Assembly (NCBI GenBank): GCA_017577575.1
Contig: PKRG01000024.1
Location: 1 to 43,337, forward strand
From: Acidimicrobiia bacterium
Lineage (GTDB): Bacteria > Actinomycetota > Acidimicrobiia > Spongiisociales > ZC4RG35
Length of the DNA: 43,337 bases
Direction of reading: 5' to 3'
Under the pieces are notes generated by a model. The model was not told the DNA's origin and made no database searches. It saw nothing but the letters and a program-made list of their open reading frames with translations. Made by a program: the position numbers and the translations under genes. Each line of letters opens with the position of its first letter. Position 1 is the first letter of the stretch. Below are positions 16,858 to 25,236 of this stretch, one piece after another.

Positions 16858-16884
16858 CACCGGAGCTCAACTTGGAGGTTTGAC

Positions 16885-17961
16885 ATGAACAACCGCGCCG
16901 GATCGACCGGTAGTTACCTGGCGGTCATAAAGGTCGTCGGGGTCGGAGGAGGCGGCGTCAACGCCGTCAATCGCATGGTCGAAGCCGGCGTCCGTGGAGT
17001 GGAGTTCATCGCTCTCAACACCGACGCCCAGGCCCTGCTCATGTCCGACGCCGACGTCAAGCTCGACCTGGGGCGCGAGGTGACTCGCGGCCTCGGAGCA
17101 GGCGCCAACCCCGAGGTGGGGCGAGCCGCCGCCGAGGCTCACCGTGAGGAGCTGGAAGAGGTCCTCAAGGGCGCCGACATGGTGTTCATCACCGCCGGGG
17201 AGGGCGGTGGCACCGGCACCGGCGGAGCGCCGGTGGTCGCCGAGGTCGCCCGCAACCTGGGCGCCCTCACCGTCGGGGTGGTCACCCGTCCGTTCGGCTT
17301 CGAAGGTCGCCGGCGCGCCATCAACGCCGAAGAGGGCATCCAGGCGTTGAGGGAGGCGGTCGACACCCTGATCATCATCCCCAACGACCGGCTGCTCGAC
17401 GTCGGCGACCCATCGGCGCCGATCACCGAGACCTTCCGCCTCGCCGACGAGGTGCTGATGAACGGCGTCGCCGGCATCACCGACCTCATCACCACCCCCG
17501 GCCTCATCAACGTCGACTTCGCCGACGTGAAGACGATCATGGCCAACGCCGGTTCGGCGGTGATGGGCATCGGGCGGGCCACCGGCGAGAACCGCGCCGA
17601 GCAGGCCGCCCAGCGGGCGATCAACAGCCCCATGCTCGAGACGTCGATGGACGGCGCCAAGGGCGTGCTGTTGTCCATCGCCGGCCCCTCGTCGATGACG
17701 CTGCACGAGGCGACCTCGGCCGCCCAGGTCGTCGCCGACCACGCCGACCCCGAGGCGGAGATCATCTTCGGGGCCATCATCGACGACGATCTCGGCGAGG
17801 AGATGAAGGTGACGGTCATCGCCGCCGGGTTCGACAAGGGACGGGCGCGTCGCCCCGCCCAGAGGAGCCAGGAACGCGAGCGGCCGTCGACCGAGCCCAG
17901 CCGGCCGCAGCCCAAGGAAGAGGAAGACGACCTCGACATCCCCTCGTTCGTGCAGGGATGA
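16885..17961 (+). CDS. ftsZ: Cell division GTPase FtsZ
   Basis: 358 aa tubulin-like GTPase that forms the Z-ring. The GTP signature GGGTGTGGAP begins at residue 107. The N-terminal VVGVGGGGVNAVNRM, NTDAQAL and the T7 loop NVDFADVKTIM are all present. A short charged linker leads to the C-terminal peptide DDLDIPSFVQG, which binds partners such as SepF, encoded downstream. Start ATG behind GGAGG. The stop overlaps pgeF by ATGA. No ftsA is present, as in other actinobacteria. Confidence 0.98.
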   Translation: MNNRAGSTGSYLAVIKVVGVGGGGVNAVNRMVEAGVRGVEFIALNTDAQALLMSDADVKLDLGREVTRGLGAGANPEVGRAAAEAHREELEEVLKGADMVFITAGEGGGTGTGGAPVVAEVARNLGALTVGVVTRPFGFEGRRRAINAEEGIQALREAVDTLIIIPNDRLLDVGDPSAPITETFRLADEVLMNGVAGITDLITTPGLINVDFADVKTIMANAGSAVMGIGRATGENRAEQAAQRAINSPMLETSMDGAKGVLLSIAGPSSMTLHEATSAAQVVADHADPEAEIIFGAIIDDDLGEEMKVTVIAAGFDKGRARRPAQRSQERERPSTEPSRPQPKEEEDDLDIPSFVQG

Positions 17962-18566
17962 CCCTCGAGGGCGTTGCCTTCACCTCGCCCGACGACGGTG
18001 ATGCCCGGGGTGACCGGGAGGTCCGCCGGCGGGTGTCGGCCCGGCTCGGGATCGCCGAGGAGTGGGCGACGGTCGAGCAGGTGCACGGCGCCGTGGCCGT
18101 CGCCGTCGACCGCCCCGGCCCGGCCGGCGAAGCCGACGCGCTGGTGACGGCCGTCCCCGGCCTCCCGCTGGCGGTGTTCACCGCCGACTGCCTCGGCGTG
18201 GTCCTCCACGGGCCCGGGACGGTGGGTGTGGCCCACGCCGGCTGGCGTGGTTTGGCGGCCGGGGTCATCGAGAGCACCATCGACCTCATGCGGCAGACAG
18301 GAACGGCACCCACCCGCGCCGGGATCGGCCCCGGCATCGGCCCCTGCTGTTTCGAAGTCGGCGACGAGGTCGCCGAGGCTTTCCCCGAAGACGTCTCGGT
18401 GACTACGTGGGGGACCCGCTCGGTCGACCTGCGCGCCGCCGCCGCCCGGCGGCTGCGCGGCCTCGACGTCTGGATCGACGACCGCTGCACCGCCTGCGGG
18501 GGAGGCTTCAGCCACCGGGCCAGCGGCACCTCCCAGCGGATGGCGGCCTTGGGGTGGTTGCAGTGA
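17958..18566 (+). CDS. pgeF: Peptidoglycan editing factor PgeF (YfiH, multicopper oxidase-like)
   Basis: 202 aa, slightly short for the family. Motifs: VEQVHG, the metal-binding TADCLGVVL, VAHAGWRGLAAGV and GPGIGPCCFEVG. The C-terminal DDRCTACGGGFSHRASG is also typical. YfiH-type proteins act on purine nucleosides in vitro. In E. coli the protein limits wrong amino acids in the cell wall stem peptide. Placement between ftsZ and yggS is standard. ATG overlaps the ftsZ stop; the end overlaps yggS by GTGA. Confidence 0.93.
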   Translation: MTLEGVAFTSPDDGDARGDREVRRRVSARLGIAEEWATVEQVHGAVAVAVDRPGPAGEADALVTAVPGLPLAVFTADCLGVVLHGPGTVGVAHAGWRGLAAGVIESTIDLMRQTGTAPTRAGIGPGIGPCCFEVGDEVAEAFPEDVSVTTWGTRSVDLRAAAARRLRGLDVWIDDRCTACGGGFSHRASGTSQRMAALGWLQ

Positions 18567-19225
18567 GCCTCGCTTCGGTGCTCGACCGGGTCGCCGCCGC
18601 CTGCCGGCGGGTGGGACGCGACCCGGCGGAGGTCACGGTGGTGGCGGTCAGCAAGGGCCAGACGAAGGAGGCCATCGCCGCCCTCTACGAGGCGGGCCAC
18701 CGCGACTTCGGAGAGAACCGGGCCGACGAGCTCCAGGCCAAGGCAGCCGAGCTGCCCGACGACATCCGGTGGCACTTCGTCGGCCACCTCCAGTCCAACA
18801 AGGCCCGGATCGTGCGTCCCATCGCCTCGGTGCTGCACTCCCTCGACCGGGAGTCGCTGGCCTACGCCTGGCTGAAAGGCGCCGGCGCCCCGCCTCCGGC
18901 GTATCTCCAGGTCAACATCGGCCGGGAGCCCCAGAAACACGGAGTGGATCCCGACGACGCCGTCGACGCCGCGGTGGCGTTCTCGGGGCTGGGCATCCCG
19001 ATCGCAGGCGTCATGGCGATCCTCCCCATCGTCGAGGACCCCGAAGACGCCCGCCCCTATTTCCGGCGAATGGCAGACATCCGGGACCGGGTGGCAGAGA
19101 AGGTCCCGACCGCCGTCGGCTTGTCGATGGGCATGACCGATGACTTCGAAGTGGCGGTGGAAGAAGGTGCCACCGTTATACGCGTGGGACGGGCTATCTT
19201 TGACGTGCACAGCACGGCCGGATAG
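18563..19225 (+). CDS. Pyridoxal phosphate homeostasis protein (YggS/PLPBP)
   Basis: 220 aa fold-type III PLP-binding protein, thought to buffer pyridoxal phosphate and amino acid pools without being a known enzyme. PLP lysine context: VTVVAVSKGQ. Other signatures: FGENRADEL, WHFVGHLQSNKA, LGLSMGMTDDFEVA-like (GLSMGMTDDFEVAVEEG) and VIRVGRAIF near the end. GTG start overlapping the pgeF stop (GTGA). Lies in the conserved ftsZ-sepF interval. Confidence 0.95.
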   Translation: MSLASVLDRVAAACRRVGRDPAEVTVVAVSKGQTKEAIAALYEAGHRDFGENRADELQAKAAELPDDIRWHFVGHLQSNKARIVRPIASVLHSLDRESLAYAWLKGAGAPPPAYLQVNIGREPQKHGVDPDDAVDAAVAFSGLGIPIAGVMAILPIVEDPEDARPYFRRMADIRDRVAEKVPTAVGLSMGMTDDFEVAVEEGATVIRVGRAIFDVHSTAG

Positions 19226-19233
19226 AGGAACCA

Positions 19234-19782
19234 ATGTCGTCATTGCTCTCCAAGGCGCTCGTATATCTCGGGCTGGTCGACGAGGACCAGGCCGCTTACG
19301 ACGTGGAGCCGCAGGAGCCGCGGCCCCGGGCGCCGCGGCCCGAGCCCGTCTACGAAGAGCGCCGCACGCCTCCGCCGAGCGGCCCCCGGCGGGTCGAAGG
19401 ATTGGGCAGTGTCGAAGGCCGCCGCGTCGAGCCTCCGACCCGGACCACGATGCCGCCGAGCAGCCAGCAGACGGTCCGCCCGGTGCGCCCGGTGGAGGTG
19501 CAGTCCGACGTCCTCGTCGTGGAGGAGTTCGGCGACGCCAAGATCCTCGCCGACCGGGTCCGTGACCAGGTCCCGGTCGTGCTCGACCTGCGCCGCGCCT
19601 CCTCGGAGCTGGTGCGCCGGGTCATCGACTTCTCCAGTGGCCTCATCTACGCCCTCGACGGCACCATGCGCAAGGTGGGCGACGGCCTCGTGCTGGTGCT
19701 GCCGCCGCGGGTGACGCTGTCCCGCGACGAGAAGCGGCGTCTCGCCGACCTGGGCGTGTACCAGCTCGACGACGTCGACTGA
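19234..19782 (+). CDS. sepF: Cell division protein SepF
   Basis: 182 aa. The N-terminal amphipathic helix (MSSLLSKALVYLGL) binds membrane. A Pro/Arg-rich linker spans about residues 25-85. The C-terminal SepF core (about 90-175) contains DAKILADRVRDQVPVVLDLR and RVIDFSSGLIYALDGTMRKVG. SepF tethers FtsZ to the membrane and is the main anchor in actinobacteria, which lack FtsA. GAGGAA precedes the ATG; it follows yggS by 8 nt. Confidence 0.96.
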   Translation: MSSLLSKALVYLGLVDEDQAAYDVEPQEPRPRAPRPEPVYEERRTPPPSGPRRVEGLGSVEGRRVEPPTRTTMPPSSQQTVRPVRPVEVQSDVLVVEEFGDAKILADRVRDQVPVVLDLRRASSELVRRVIDFSSGLIYALDGTMRKVGDGLVLVLPPRVTLSRDEKRRLADLGVYQLDDVD

Positions 19783-19783
19783 C

Positions 19784-20035
19784 GTGGGAATCCTCTGCGC
19801 CGCCGTCCGGCTCTACAGCATCGCCGTGCTCGGCTGGGTGATCCTCTCTTGGATCCAGGTCCCGGCCACCCACCCGCTGGCGCGGGTGACGGTTTTCCTC
19901 GACCGGATCATCTACCCGGTGATCCTCCCCCTGCGCCGCATCATCCCCCCGTTGAGGCTGGGAGCCGGCGCCCTGGACCTGTCGCCGGTCGTGCTCCTGA
20001 TCGGGTTGTCGTTCCTGCAGCGCATCGTCTGTTGA
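19784..20035 (+). CDS. YggT family membrane protein
   Basis: 83 aa with two hydrophobic segments (about residues 4-24 and 58-78) around the family signature THPLARVTVFLDRIIYPVILPLRRIIPP. YggT proteins are small membrane proteins of unclear role that usually accompany sepF and divIVA. The GTG start lies one nt after the sepF stop. No independent ribosome binding site is obvious, so translation is probably coupled. Confidence 0.9.
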   Translation: MGILCAAVRLYSIAVLGWVILSWIQVPATHPLARVTVFLDRIIYPVILPLRRIIPPLRLGAGALDLSPVVLLIGLSFLQRIVC

Positions 20036-20038
20036 TGC

Positions 20039-20103
20039 TTGGGTAGGCCCCTGCGGGGGCGTATCCTCCAGCCAAAGTTCCGTAAGCCGCTTCAGGGAGA
20101 AGC
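20039..20103 (+). promoter_or_regulatory. Probable divIVA promoter and leader
   Basis: TTGGGT (20039-20044) and TATCCT (20062-20067) are 17 nt apart, a plausible primary promoter starting near 20074. A short GCCCC/GGGGC stem (20047-20051 with 20056-20060) lies in the spacer. In the leader, GCTTC (20089-20093) can pair with GAAGC (20099-20103), leaving the ribosome binding site AGGGA in the loop. The elements are weak individually, but they fill the only gap before divIVA. Confidence 0.45.
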
Positions 20104-20109
20104 CCCTTC

Positions 20110-21090
20110 ATGCCTCTGACACCGATAGACGTACAGCAGAAGACATTCGGGCCCGAGCTGCGGGGCTACAACATGGACGAGGTCGACGACTTCCTCGACG
20201 AGGTCGTCGCCACCTTGAAGGACTACGACCAGCGGATGCGCGACGCCCAGGACCGGATCCGGGCGCTGGAAGCCGAGCTGGCTTCACGAGGCGAGGAGGA
20301 GACCGCCATCTCCCGGGCGCTGGTGGCCGCCCAGAAGCAGGCCGACGCCATCATCGCCGAGGCACAGGCCGAAGCCGAGCGCATCCGCCAGAGCGCTCAG
20401 GGCGAGGCCGACCGCCTCCGCGCCGAGCGTGACGCCGAACGCCAGCGGCTCACCCAGGAGATCGCCCGCATGCGGGCGACCGTGGCCGACCTGAAGCGAC
20501 GCATCGTGGATCTCGCTGCCGCCGCCGAGGCGAACCTCGACTCGATGGACGCCGCCATCGCCGAGGCCACCACCGACATCGGCGCGGCCACTCCCGTCTT
20601 CGACGACGAGGCCGAAGAGGCAGCCGCGGTTGGAGCCGGGTCGGAACCGGCCGAGGCCGGCGAGCCCGAGGAAGCGGCGGAGATCGGCGACTGGGGAGCT
20701 ACCTCCGACGACTACGCCGAGCCCGAGTCCGACTGGGAGGAAGAGGCGGCGGAGGCCGCGGAGGAAGGCTGGGGCGGATACGGCGACTACGCCGACGTGC
20801 CGGCAGACGCTCCTGGCGACGACAGCCCCGAGGACGAGCCCGGCGAGCCTTTCGGGCCGGAGCAGGCCGACGACGGGGACACCGTCGACGGGGACGCCTA
20901 CGAGGAGCCGACCGCAGAGCTCGCCGCCGAGCAGGCGCCGGCGACGGACCCGGACGCGGCGGTCGCTGAAGAGGACCAGGGCGACTTCGGCACCCTCGCC
21001 GAGCGGATGGCGCGGGAGGCGTCCCGGGCGAACCTGGGCAGCGAAGACACTCCGTCGGGTCGCCGCCCCTGGGAGCGCGGCTCGGTCTGA
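20110..21090 (+). CDS. divIVA: DivIVA/Wag31 polar growth protein
   Basis: 326 aa. The N-terminal membrane-curvature domain matches DivIVA: PLTPIDVQQKTFGPELRGYN, then MDEVDDFLDEVV (about residues 22-33). A long coiled coil covers about 33-155. From about 165 to 300 the protein is very acidic and of low complexity, ending in a basic tail (GRRPWERGSV). DivIVA marks the poles and septa and recruits the wall synthesis machinery in actinobacteria. The acidic tail is longer than usual. It converges on ileS, with 4 nt between stops. Confidence 0.95.
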   Translation: MPLTPIDVQQKTFGPELRGYNMDEVDDFLDEVVATLKDYDQRMRDAQDRIRALEAELASRGEEETAISRALVAAQKQADAIIAEAQAEAERIRQSAQGEADRLRAERDAERQRLTQEIARMRATVADLKRRIVDLAAAAEANLDSMDAAIAEATTDIGAATPVFDDEAEEAAAVGAGSEPAEAGEPEEAAEIGDWGATSDDYAEPESDWEEEAAEAAEEGWGGYGDYADVPADAPGDDSPEDEPGEPFGPEQADDGDTVDGDAYEEPTAELAAEQAPATDPDAAVAEEDQGDFGTLAERMAREASRANLGSEDTPSGRRPWERGSV

Positions 21091-21094
21091 GCCC

Positions 21095-24000
21095 TCAGGC
21101 CTTCTCGACCGCCACCACCAGGGCGGCGCCGTCGACCTCCACCGACTGGCCCTCGAGGCCGTCCGCCTGGACGAACTCCGTCGCCAGCGTCTCGCGGGCG
21201 ATGTAGTCGCGGTGCCGCTCCACCGCCCGCCGGAGCCGCTCGTCGTCGGTCGTCCACCGCAGCCGGATCCGGTCGGCCACGTCCAGCCCGGCGCCGCGGC
21301 GCACCTGCTGGATCCGGTTGACGACGTCGCGGGCGAGGCCCTCGGCGATCAGGTCGTCGTCGAGGCGGGTGTCGAGGGCCACGGCCAGCTCGCCGTCGGT
21401 CTCGACCACCGTGCCCTCCCGGGGGGTGCGGGTCACCACGACGTCCTCGGCGGTGATCGGGAACCCCGCCACCTCCAGCGTCTCGCCGGCGAGCAGGCGG
21501 GCGATCTCCTCGTTGCCGAGGGCGGCGATGCCGGCGGCGCAGGCCTTCACGTCGGCGCCCAGCCGGGGGCCGAGGCGGCGGAAGTCCGCCTTGGCCGACA
21601 GGTCCGCCAGGCCGGCGTCGTCACGTGAGGTCTCCACCGCCCGGACGTTGAGCTCGTCGGCGATGAGGTCGGCGTGCTGACGCACCGCGGCGGCGGCCCT
21701 GTCGTCGTGGGTGATGACCGTGAGCCGAGAGAGCGGCTGGCGCACCCGCAGCGAATGCCGCTTGCGGAGGGCGTGCCCCGCCGACACCACGCGGCGGACG
21801 ACGGCGATGGCCTCTTCGAGGTCCCGGTCGATCAGCGACTCGTCGGCGGTGGGGAAGTCGGCGAGATGCACCGAGTCGGGGCCGTCGGCGCCCGGCCTGA
21901 CGACCAGGTCCTGGTAGAGGCGCTCGGTGATGAACGGCAGCACCGGCGCCAAAACCCGGATGAACGTCGTGAGCACCTCGTAGAGGGTGGCGAACGCCGC
22001 CAGCTTGTCCTCGTCGTCTTCGCCTCGCGCCGTCCAGAAGCGGCGCCGGGAACGGCGCACGTACCAGTTGGTGAGGTCGTCGATGAACCCGAGGACCGGG
22101 CCGATGACGTTGTAGAGGTAGTAGCCCTCCATCTGCTCGTTCACCGCCGCGATCAGGCTCTGCAGCACCGACAGGATCCAGCGGTCGAGGAGCGGCCGGT
22201 CCTGTGGCGCGGGGGCTTTGGCCAGGTCCTCCAGCGTGAGGTCGTCGGCGACCGCGTACGTCGTGAAGAACGAATGCGTGTTCCACAGGGGAAGCAGCAC
22301 CGTGCGGACGACGTGGCGGATCCCCTCGTTGGAGAACCGGATCGGCTCGGCCCGCAGCACCGGCGAGTTGAGGAGGTAGGCGCGGAGGGCGTCGGCGCCG
22401 AACTCGGCGAAGACCTGCTCGGGGTCGGGGTAGTTGCGCAGGCTCTTCGACATCTTCCGGCCGTCCTCGGCCAGGATCAGGCCGGACACCACGCAGTTCT
22501 GGAAAGCGGGGCGGTCGAAGAGCGCCGTCGCCAGCACGTGCAGCGTGTAGAACCAGCCCCGCGTCTGGTCGAGGCCCTCGGAGATGAACTGGGCGGGGAA
22601 GGTCGCCTCGAACCGCTCCTTGTTCTCGAACGGGTAGTGGATCTGCCCGTACGGCATCGAGCCCGACTCGAACCAGCAGTCGAGCACCTCGGGCACCCGC
22701 TTCATGGTCCCGTCGCACTCCGGGCAGGGGATCGTGATCTGGTCGACGACGTGCTTGTGGAGGTCGTCGGGCCGCACCCCCGAGAGCCGCTCCAGCTCGT
22801 CGATCGAGCCGACGCAGAGCTGATGCGAGCACGACTCGCACTCCCAGATCGGCAGGCACGAGCCCCAGTAGCGGTTGCGGCTGATCGCCCAGTCGCGGGC
22901 GTTCTCCAGCCAGTTGCCGAACCGTCCCTCGCCGACGTATTTCGGCACCCAGTGGATGCCCTTGTTCAGCTCGGCCAGCCGGTCGGACATGGACGACACG
23001 TCGACGAACCAGGTGGGGATCGCCTTGTAGATGAGGGGGGTGCCGGTGCGGTAACAGAACGGGTACGAGTGGACGATCGTCGACGCCTTCACCAGCTTGC
23101 CGGACGCCTCCAGCAGCTCGATGAGCTTGGCGTCGGCCTCCTTGACGTTGACGCCGGCGACGTCGGGGACGGCGTCGGTGAAGTTGCCCTGGGCGTCGAC
23201 CGGGTCGACGAGGACGTCCAGGCCCACCGCCTGGAACGCCTCGAAGTCGGCCTCACCGAAGGCGGGGGCCATGTGGACCAGGCCCGTCCCTTCTTCCGTC
23301 GTGACGTCGGCGGAGGGGATGACCCGGAAGGCGCCGGCTTCCCGCTTGTCGGCGAAGTAGTCGAACGGCGGCTCGTAGCCGACTCCGACGAGGTCCGCGC
23401 CGGAGCCGGTGGCCACGACCAGGGCCTCTTCGTCGAAGACGGTGGTGACCAGCGACTCGGCGACCCAGTAGTGCTCGCCGTCGACCGCCACGCGGGCGTA
23501 GGTGATGTCCTCGCCGACCGCCACCGCCAGGTTGGCGGGCAGCGTCCACGGCGTCGTCGTCCAGATCAGCAGGTAGTCGCCGGCTTCGACCGGGCCGTTG
23601 GGATCGGTGACGAGGAGCCGGACCGTGATCGACGGATCCTCGACGTCGCGGTAGTCGAGGTTCGCCTCGAAGTTGGCCAGCGGGGTGGTCGCCCCCCACG
23701 AGTAGGGGAGGACCTTGACCGACCGGTAGATGCGGCCCTGGTCCCACAGCTGCTTGAACACCCACCACACGCTCTCCATGAAGGTGAGGTCGAGGGTGCG
23801 GTAGTCGTTCTCCATGTCGACCCACCGGCCCAGCCGGCGGACGATGAACTCCCACTCGTCGGCGGTCTCGTCGACGAGGGCCCGGCAGGCGGCGATGAAT
23901 CGGTCGATGCCGTATTCCTCGATGTCGCGGGGCCCGGAGAGGCCGAGCTGCTTCTGCACCTCCATCTCCACCGGGAGCCCGTGGGTGTCCCATCCCCAGC

Positions 24001-24256
24001 GCCGCTCCACCCGGTAGCCGCGCATCGTCCAGTAGCGGGGGACGACGTCTTTGACGACCGAGGCGAGGAGGTGGCCGTAGTGAGGGCTGCCGTTGGCGAA
24101 CGGCGGGCCGTCGTAGAACACGTACTCCTTGTCGAGGGGTCGCTCGGCGACGCTGCGATGGAAGGCGTCGATACGGTCCCACAGGTCGAGCACCTCCATC
24201 TCGAGGGAGGGGAAGTCGACCTGGGCCGAGACCCGCTGGAAGTCTGATCGAGTCAC
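21095..24256 (-). CDS. ileS: Isoleucyl-tRNA synthetase, eukaryote-like type
   Basis: 1053 aa class I synthetase. The HIGH-type motif is HYGH (residues 59-62) in PPFANGSPHYGH, and KMSKS is at 601-605. The HYGH form and the length match the eukaryote-like IleRS branch, seen in several actinobacteria and often less sensitive to mupirocin. The editing domain and C-terminal anticodon domain are present. GTG start at 24254-24256. GGGAG touches it with no spacer, so a Shine-Dalgarno start is unlikely. TACCAT lies 7 nt upstream, which suits a leaderless transcript. Confidence 0.96.
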   Translation of the reverse strand: MTRSDFQRVSAQVDFPSLEMEVLDLWDRIDAFHRSVAERPLDKEYVFYDGPPFANGSPHYGHLLASVVKDVVPRYWTMRGYRVERRWGWDTHGLPVEMEVQKQLGLSGPRDIEEYGIDRFIAACRALVDETADEWEFIVRRLGRWVDMENDYRTLDLTFMESVWWVFKQLWDQGRIYRSVKVLPYSWGATTPLANFEANLDYRDVEDPSITVRLLVTDPNGPVEAGDYLLIWTTTPWTLPANLAVAVGEDITYARVAVDGEHYWVAESLVTTVFDEEALVVATGSGADLVGVGYEPPFDYFADKREAGAFRVIPSADVTTEEGTGLVHMAPAFGEADFEAFQAVGLDVLVDPVDAQGNFTDAVPDVAGVNVKEADAKLIELLEASGKLVKASTIVHSYPFCYRTGTPLIYKAIPTWFVDVSSMSDRLAELNKGIHWVPKYVGEGRFGNWLENARDWAISRNRYWGSCLPIWECESCSHQLCVGSIDELERLSGVRPDDLHKHVVDQITIPCPECDGTMKRVPEVLDCWFESGSMPYGQIHYPFENKERFEATFPAQFISEGLDQTRGWFYTLHVLATALFDRPAFQNCVVSGLILAEDGRKMSKSLRNYPDPEQVFAEFGADALRAYLLNSPVLRAEPIRFSNEGIRHVVRTVLLPLWNTHSFFTTYAVADDLTLEDLAKAPAPQDRPLLDRWILSVLQSLIAAVNEQMEGYYLYNVIGPVLGFIDDLTNWYVRRSRRRFWTARGEDDEDKLAAFATLYEVLTTFIRVLAPVLPFITERLYQDLVVRPGADGPDSVHLADFPTADESLIDRDLEEAIAVVRRVVSAGHALRKRHSLRVRQPLSRLTVITHDDRAAAAVRQHADLIADELNVRAVETSRDDAGLADLSAKADFRRLGPRLGADVKACAAGIAALGNEEIARLLAGETLEVAGFPITAEDVVVTRTPREGTVVETDGELAVALDTRLDDDLIAEGLARDVVNRIQQVRRGAGLDVADRIRLRWTTDDERLRRAVERHRDYIARETLATEFVQADGLEGQSVEVDGAALVVAVEKA

Positions 24257-24263
24257 CTCCCGA

Positions 24264-24269
24264 ATGGTA
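24264..24269 (-). promoter_or_regulatory. Likely -10 element of a leaderless ileS transcript
   Basis: Read on the minus strand, TACCAT ends 7 nt before the GTG of ileS, the distance expected between a -10 box and a transcription start. Transcription would begin at the start codon itself. No good -35 is seen. The same arrangement occurs at several other genes in this window. Confidence 0.45.
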
Positions 24270-24379
24270 CCGAGGTGGCCGTCGGGCGCTCACACCGAAA
24301 AAGCGGCCGCTCCGCCGTTCGGGAATGGTCCGGTGTCTATGGGCGTTTGCTATCGTCCTCGCGCCCGAATGGAGGTTTG

Positions 24380-24751
24380 ATGGCCCGCAAGCTGGCCCAG
24401 TCGACACTCGAGAAGTATCGAACCCGGCTAGAAGAAGAACGCCAGCGTCTCACCGAGTTGATCGATGAGGCGGCCCAGGCCCTGGAGCAGGCCCGCCAAA
24501 CCGAAGCGTCGGCCGAGCGGAGCCCTGATCCCGGCAACGCCGAAGCCGGTTCGATGAAATTCGAGTACGAGAAGGAGCTGTCGATGCAGCAAAACGCCAT
24601 CGATCTGCTCCACAAAGTCGAGCACGCTCTCGAACGGATAGAGAGCGGGGAGTACGGCGTGTGCGAGTCGTGCGGCCAGGACATCCCCACCGCCCGGCTC
24701 GACGTCCTTCCCTACGCCACGTTCTGTGTGAACTGCGCCTCGCGTCGATGA
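24380..24751 (+). CDS. TraR/DksA-type C4 zinc finger protein
   Basis: 123 aa. An N-terminal coiled coil (about residues 5-80) is followed by a four-cysteine zinc finger, CESCG ... FCVNCA (about 97-121). Such proteins resemble DksA/TraR, which act in the secondary channel of RNA polymerase. Many of the short actinobacterial members are uncharacterised, so a role in transcription is inference. ATG behind GGAGG (24371-24375). A TATCGT hexamer at 24351-24356 may be the -10. Its stop overlaps lspA by ATGA. Confidence 0.9.
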   Translation: MARKLAQSTLEKYRTRLEEERQRLTELIDEAAQALEQARQTEASAERSPDPGNAEAGSMKFEYEKELSMQQNAIDLLHKVEHALERIESGEYGVCESCGQDIPTARLDVLPYATFCVNCASRR

Positions 24752-25236
24752 CCGAGGCGGGGGAGCGACGCCGGCTCTCCGTGAGAAACGGCTACACCAC
24801 CGCCGTCGCCATTGCGGCGGCGGTGGTCGTCGTCGACGCACTCACAAAACGCTGGGCGTCCGCCACATTCACGGCCGAACCCACCAGCGTCATCGGCGAT
24901 TTTCTGCAGTTCCGGTTCGTCGAGAACACCGGCGCGGCGTTCTCGATGTTCCAGGGCGCCGGGTCGTTTTTCGGGGTGGCGGCCATCGCCGCCATATGTC
25001 TCATTCTCTGGCTTCTGCGCAGGCCCCACGGGACCCTCGAGGTGGTCGGGATCGGGTTGGTGATGGGAGGAGCCGCCGGCAACCTCGTCGACCGGTTGGC
25101 CCGCGGCCCGGGGCTGTTCGACGGGCCGGTGATCGACTGGATCGACCTGTGGTTCATCCCCACCTTCAACGTCGCCGACGCATCTATAACGGTGGCGGTG
25201 GTGGTGCTGCTGATCGGCTCATGGGTGAACGACTGA
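24748..25236 (+). CDS. lspA: Prolipoprotein signal peptidase LspA
   Basis: 162 aa membrane aspartyl protease that removes signal peptides from diacylglyceryl-modified prolipoproteins. Four hydrophobic segments. The catalytic aspartates lie in GGAAGNLVDRL (Asp115) and FNVADASI (Asp144). VENTGAAFSM is a further family motif. ATG overlaps the zinc finger gene; rluD starts 16 nt before its stop. Confidence 0.97.
   Translation: MTEAGERRRLSVRNGYTTAVAIAAAVVVVDALTKRWASATFTAEPTSVIGDFLQFRFVENTGAAFSMFQGAGSFFGVAAIAAICLILWLLRRPHGTLEVVGIGLVMGGAAGNLVDRLARGPGLFDGPVIDWIDLWFIPTFNVADASITVAVVVLLIGSWVND

Noticed and set aside
21674..24247. 857-codon open frame on the plus strand opposite ileS
   Set aside because: A shadow of the ileS codon pattern; full family motifs lie on the minus strand and none on this one.
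24257..24379. T-box leader for ileS
   Set aside because: Only 123 bp separate ileS from the divergent gene, no stem I or antiterminator pattern is visible, and the transcript may be leaderless.
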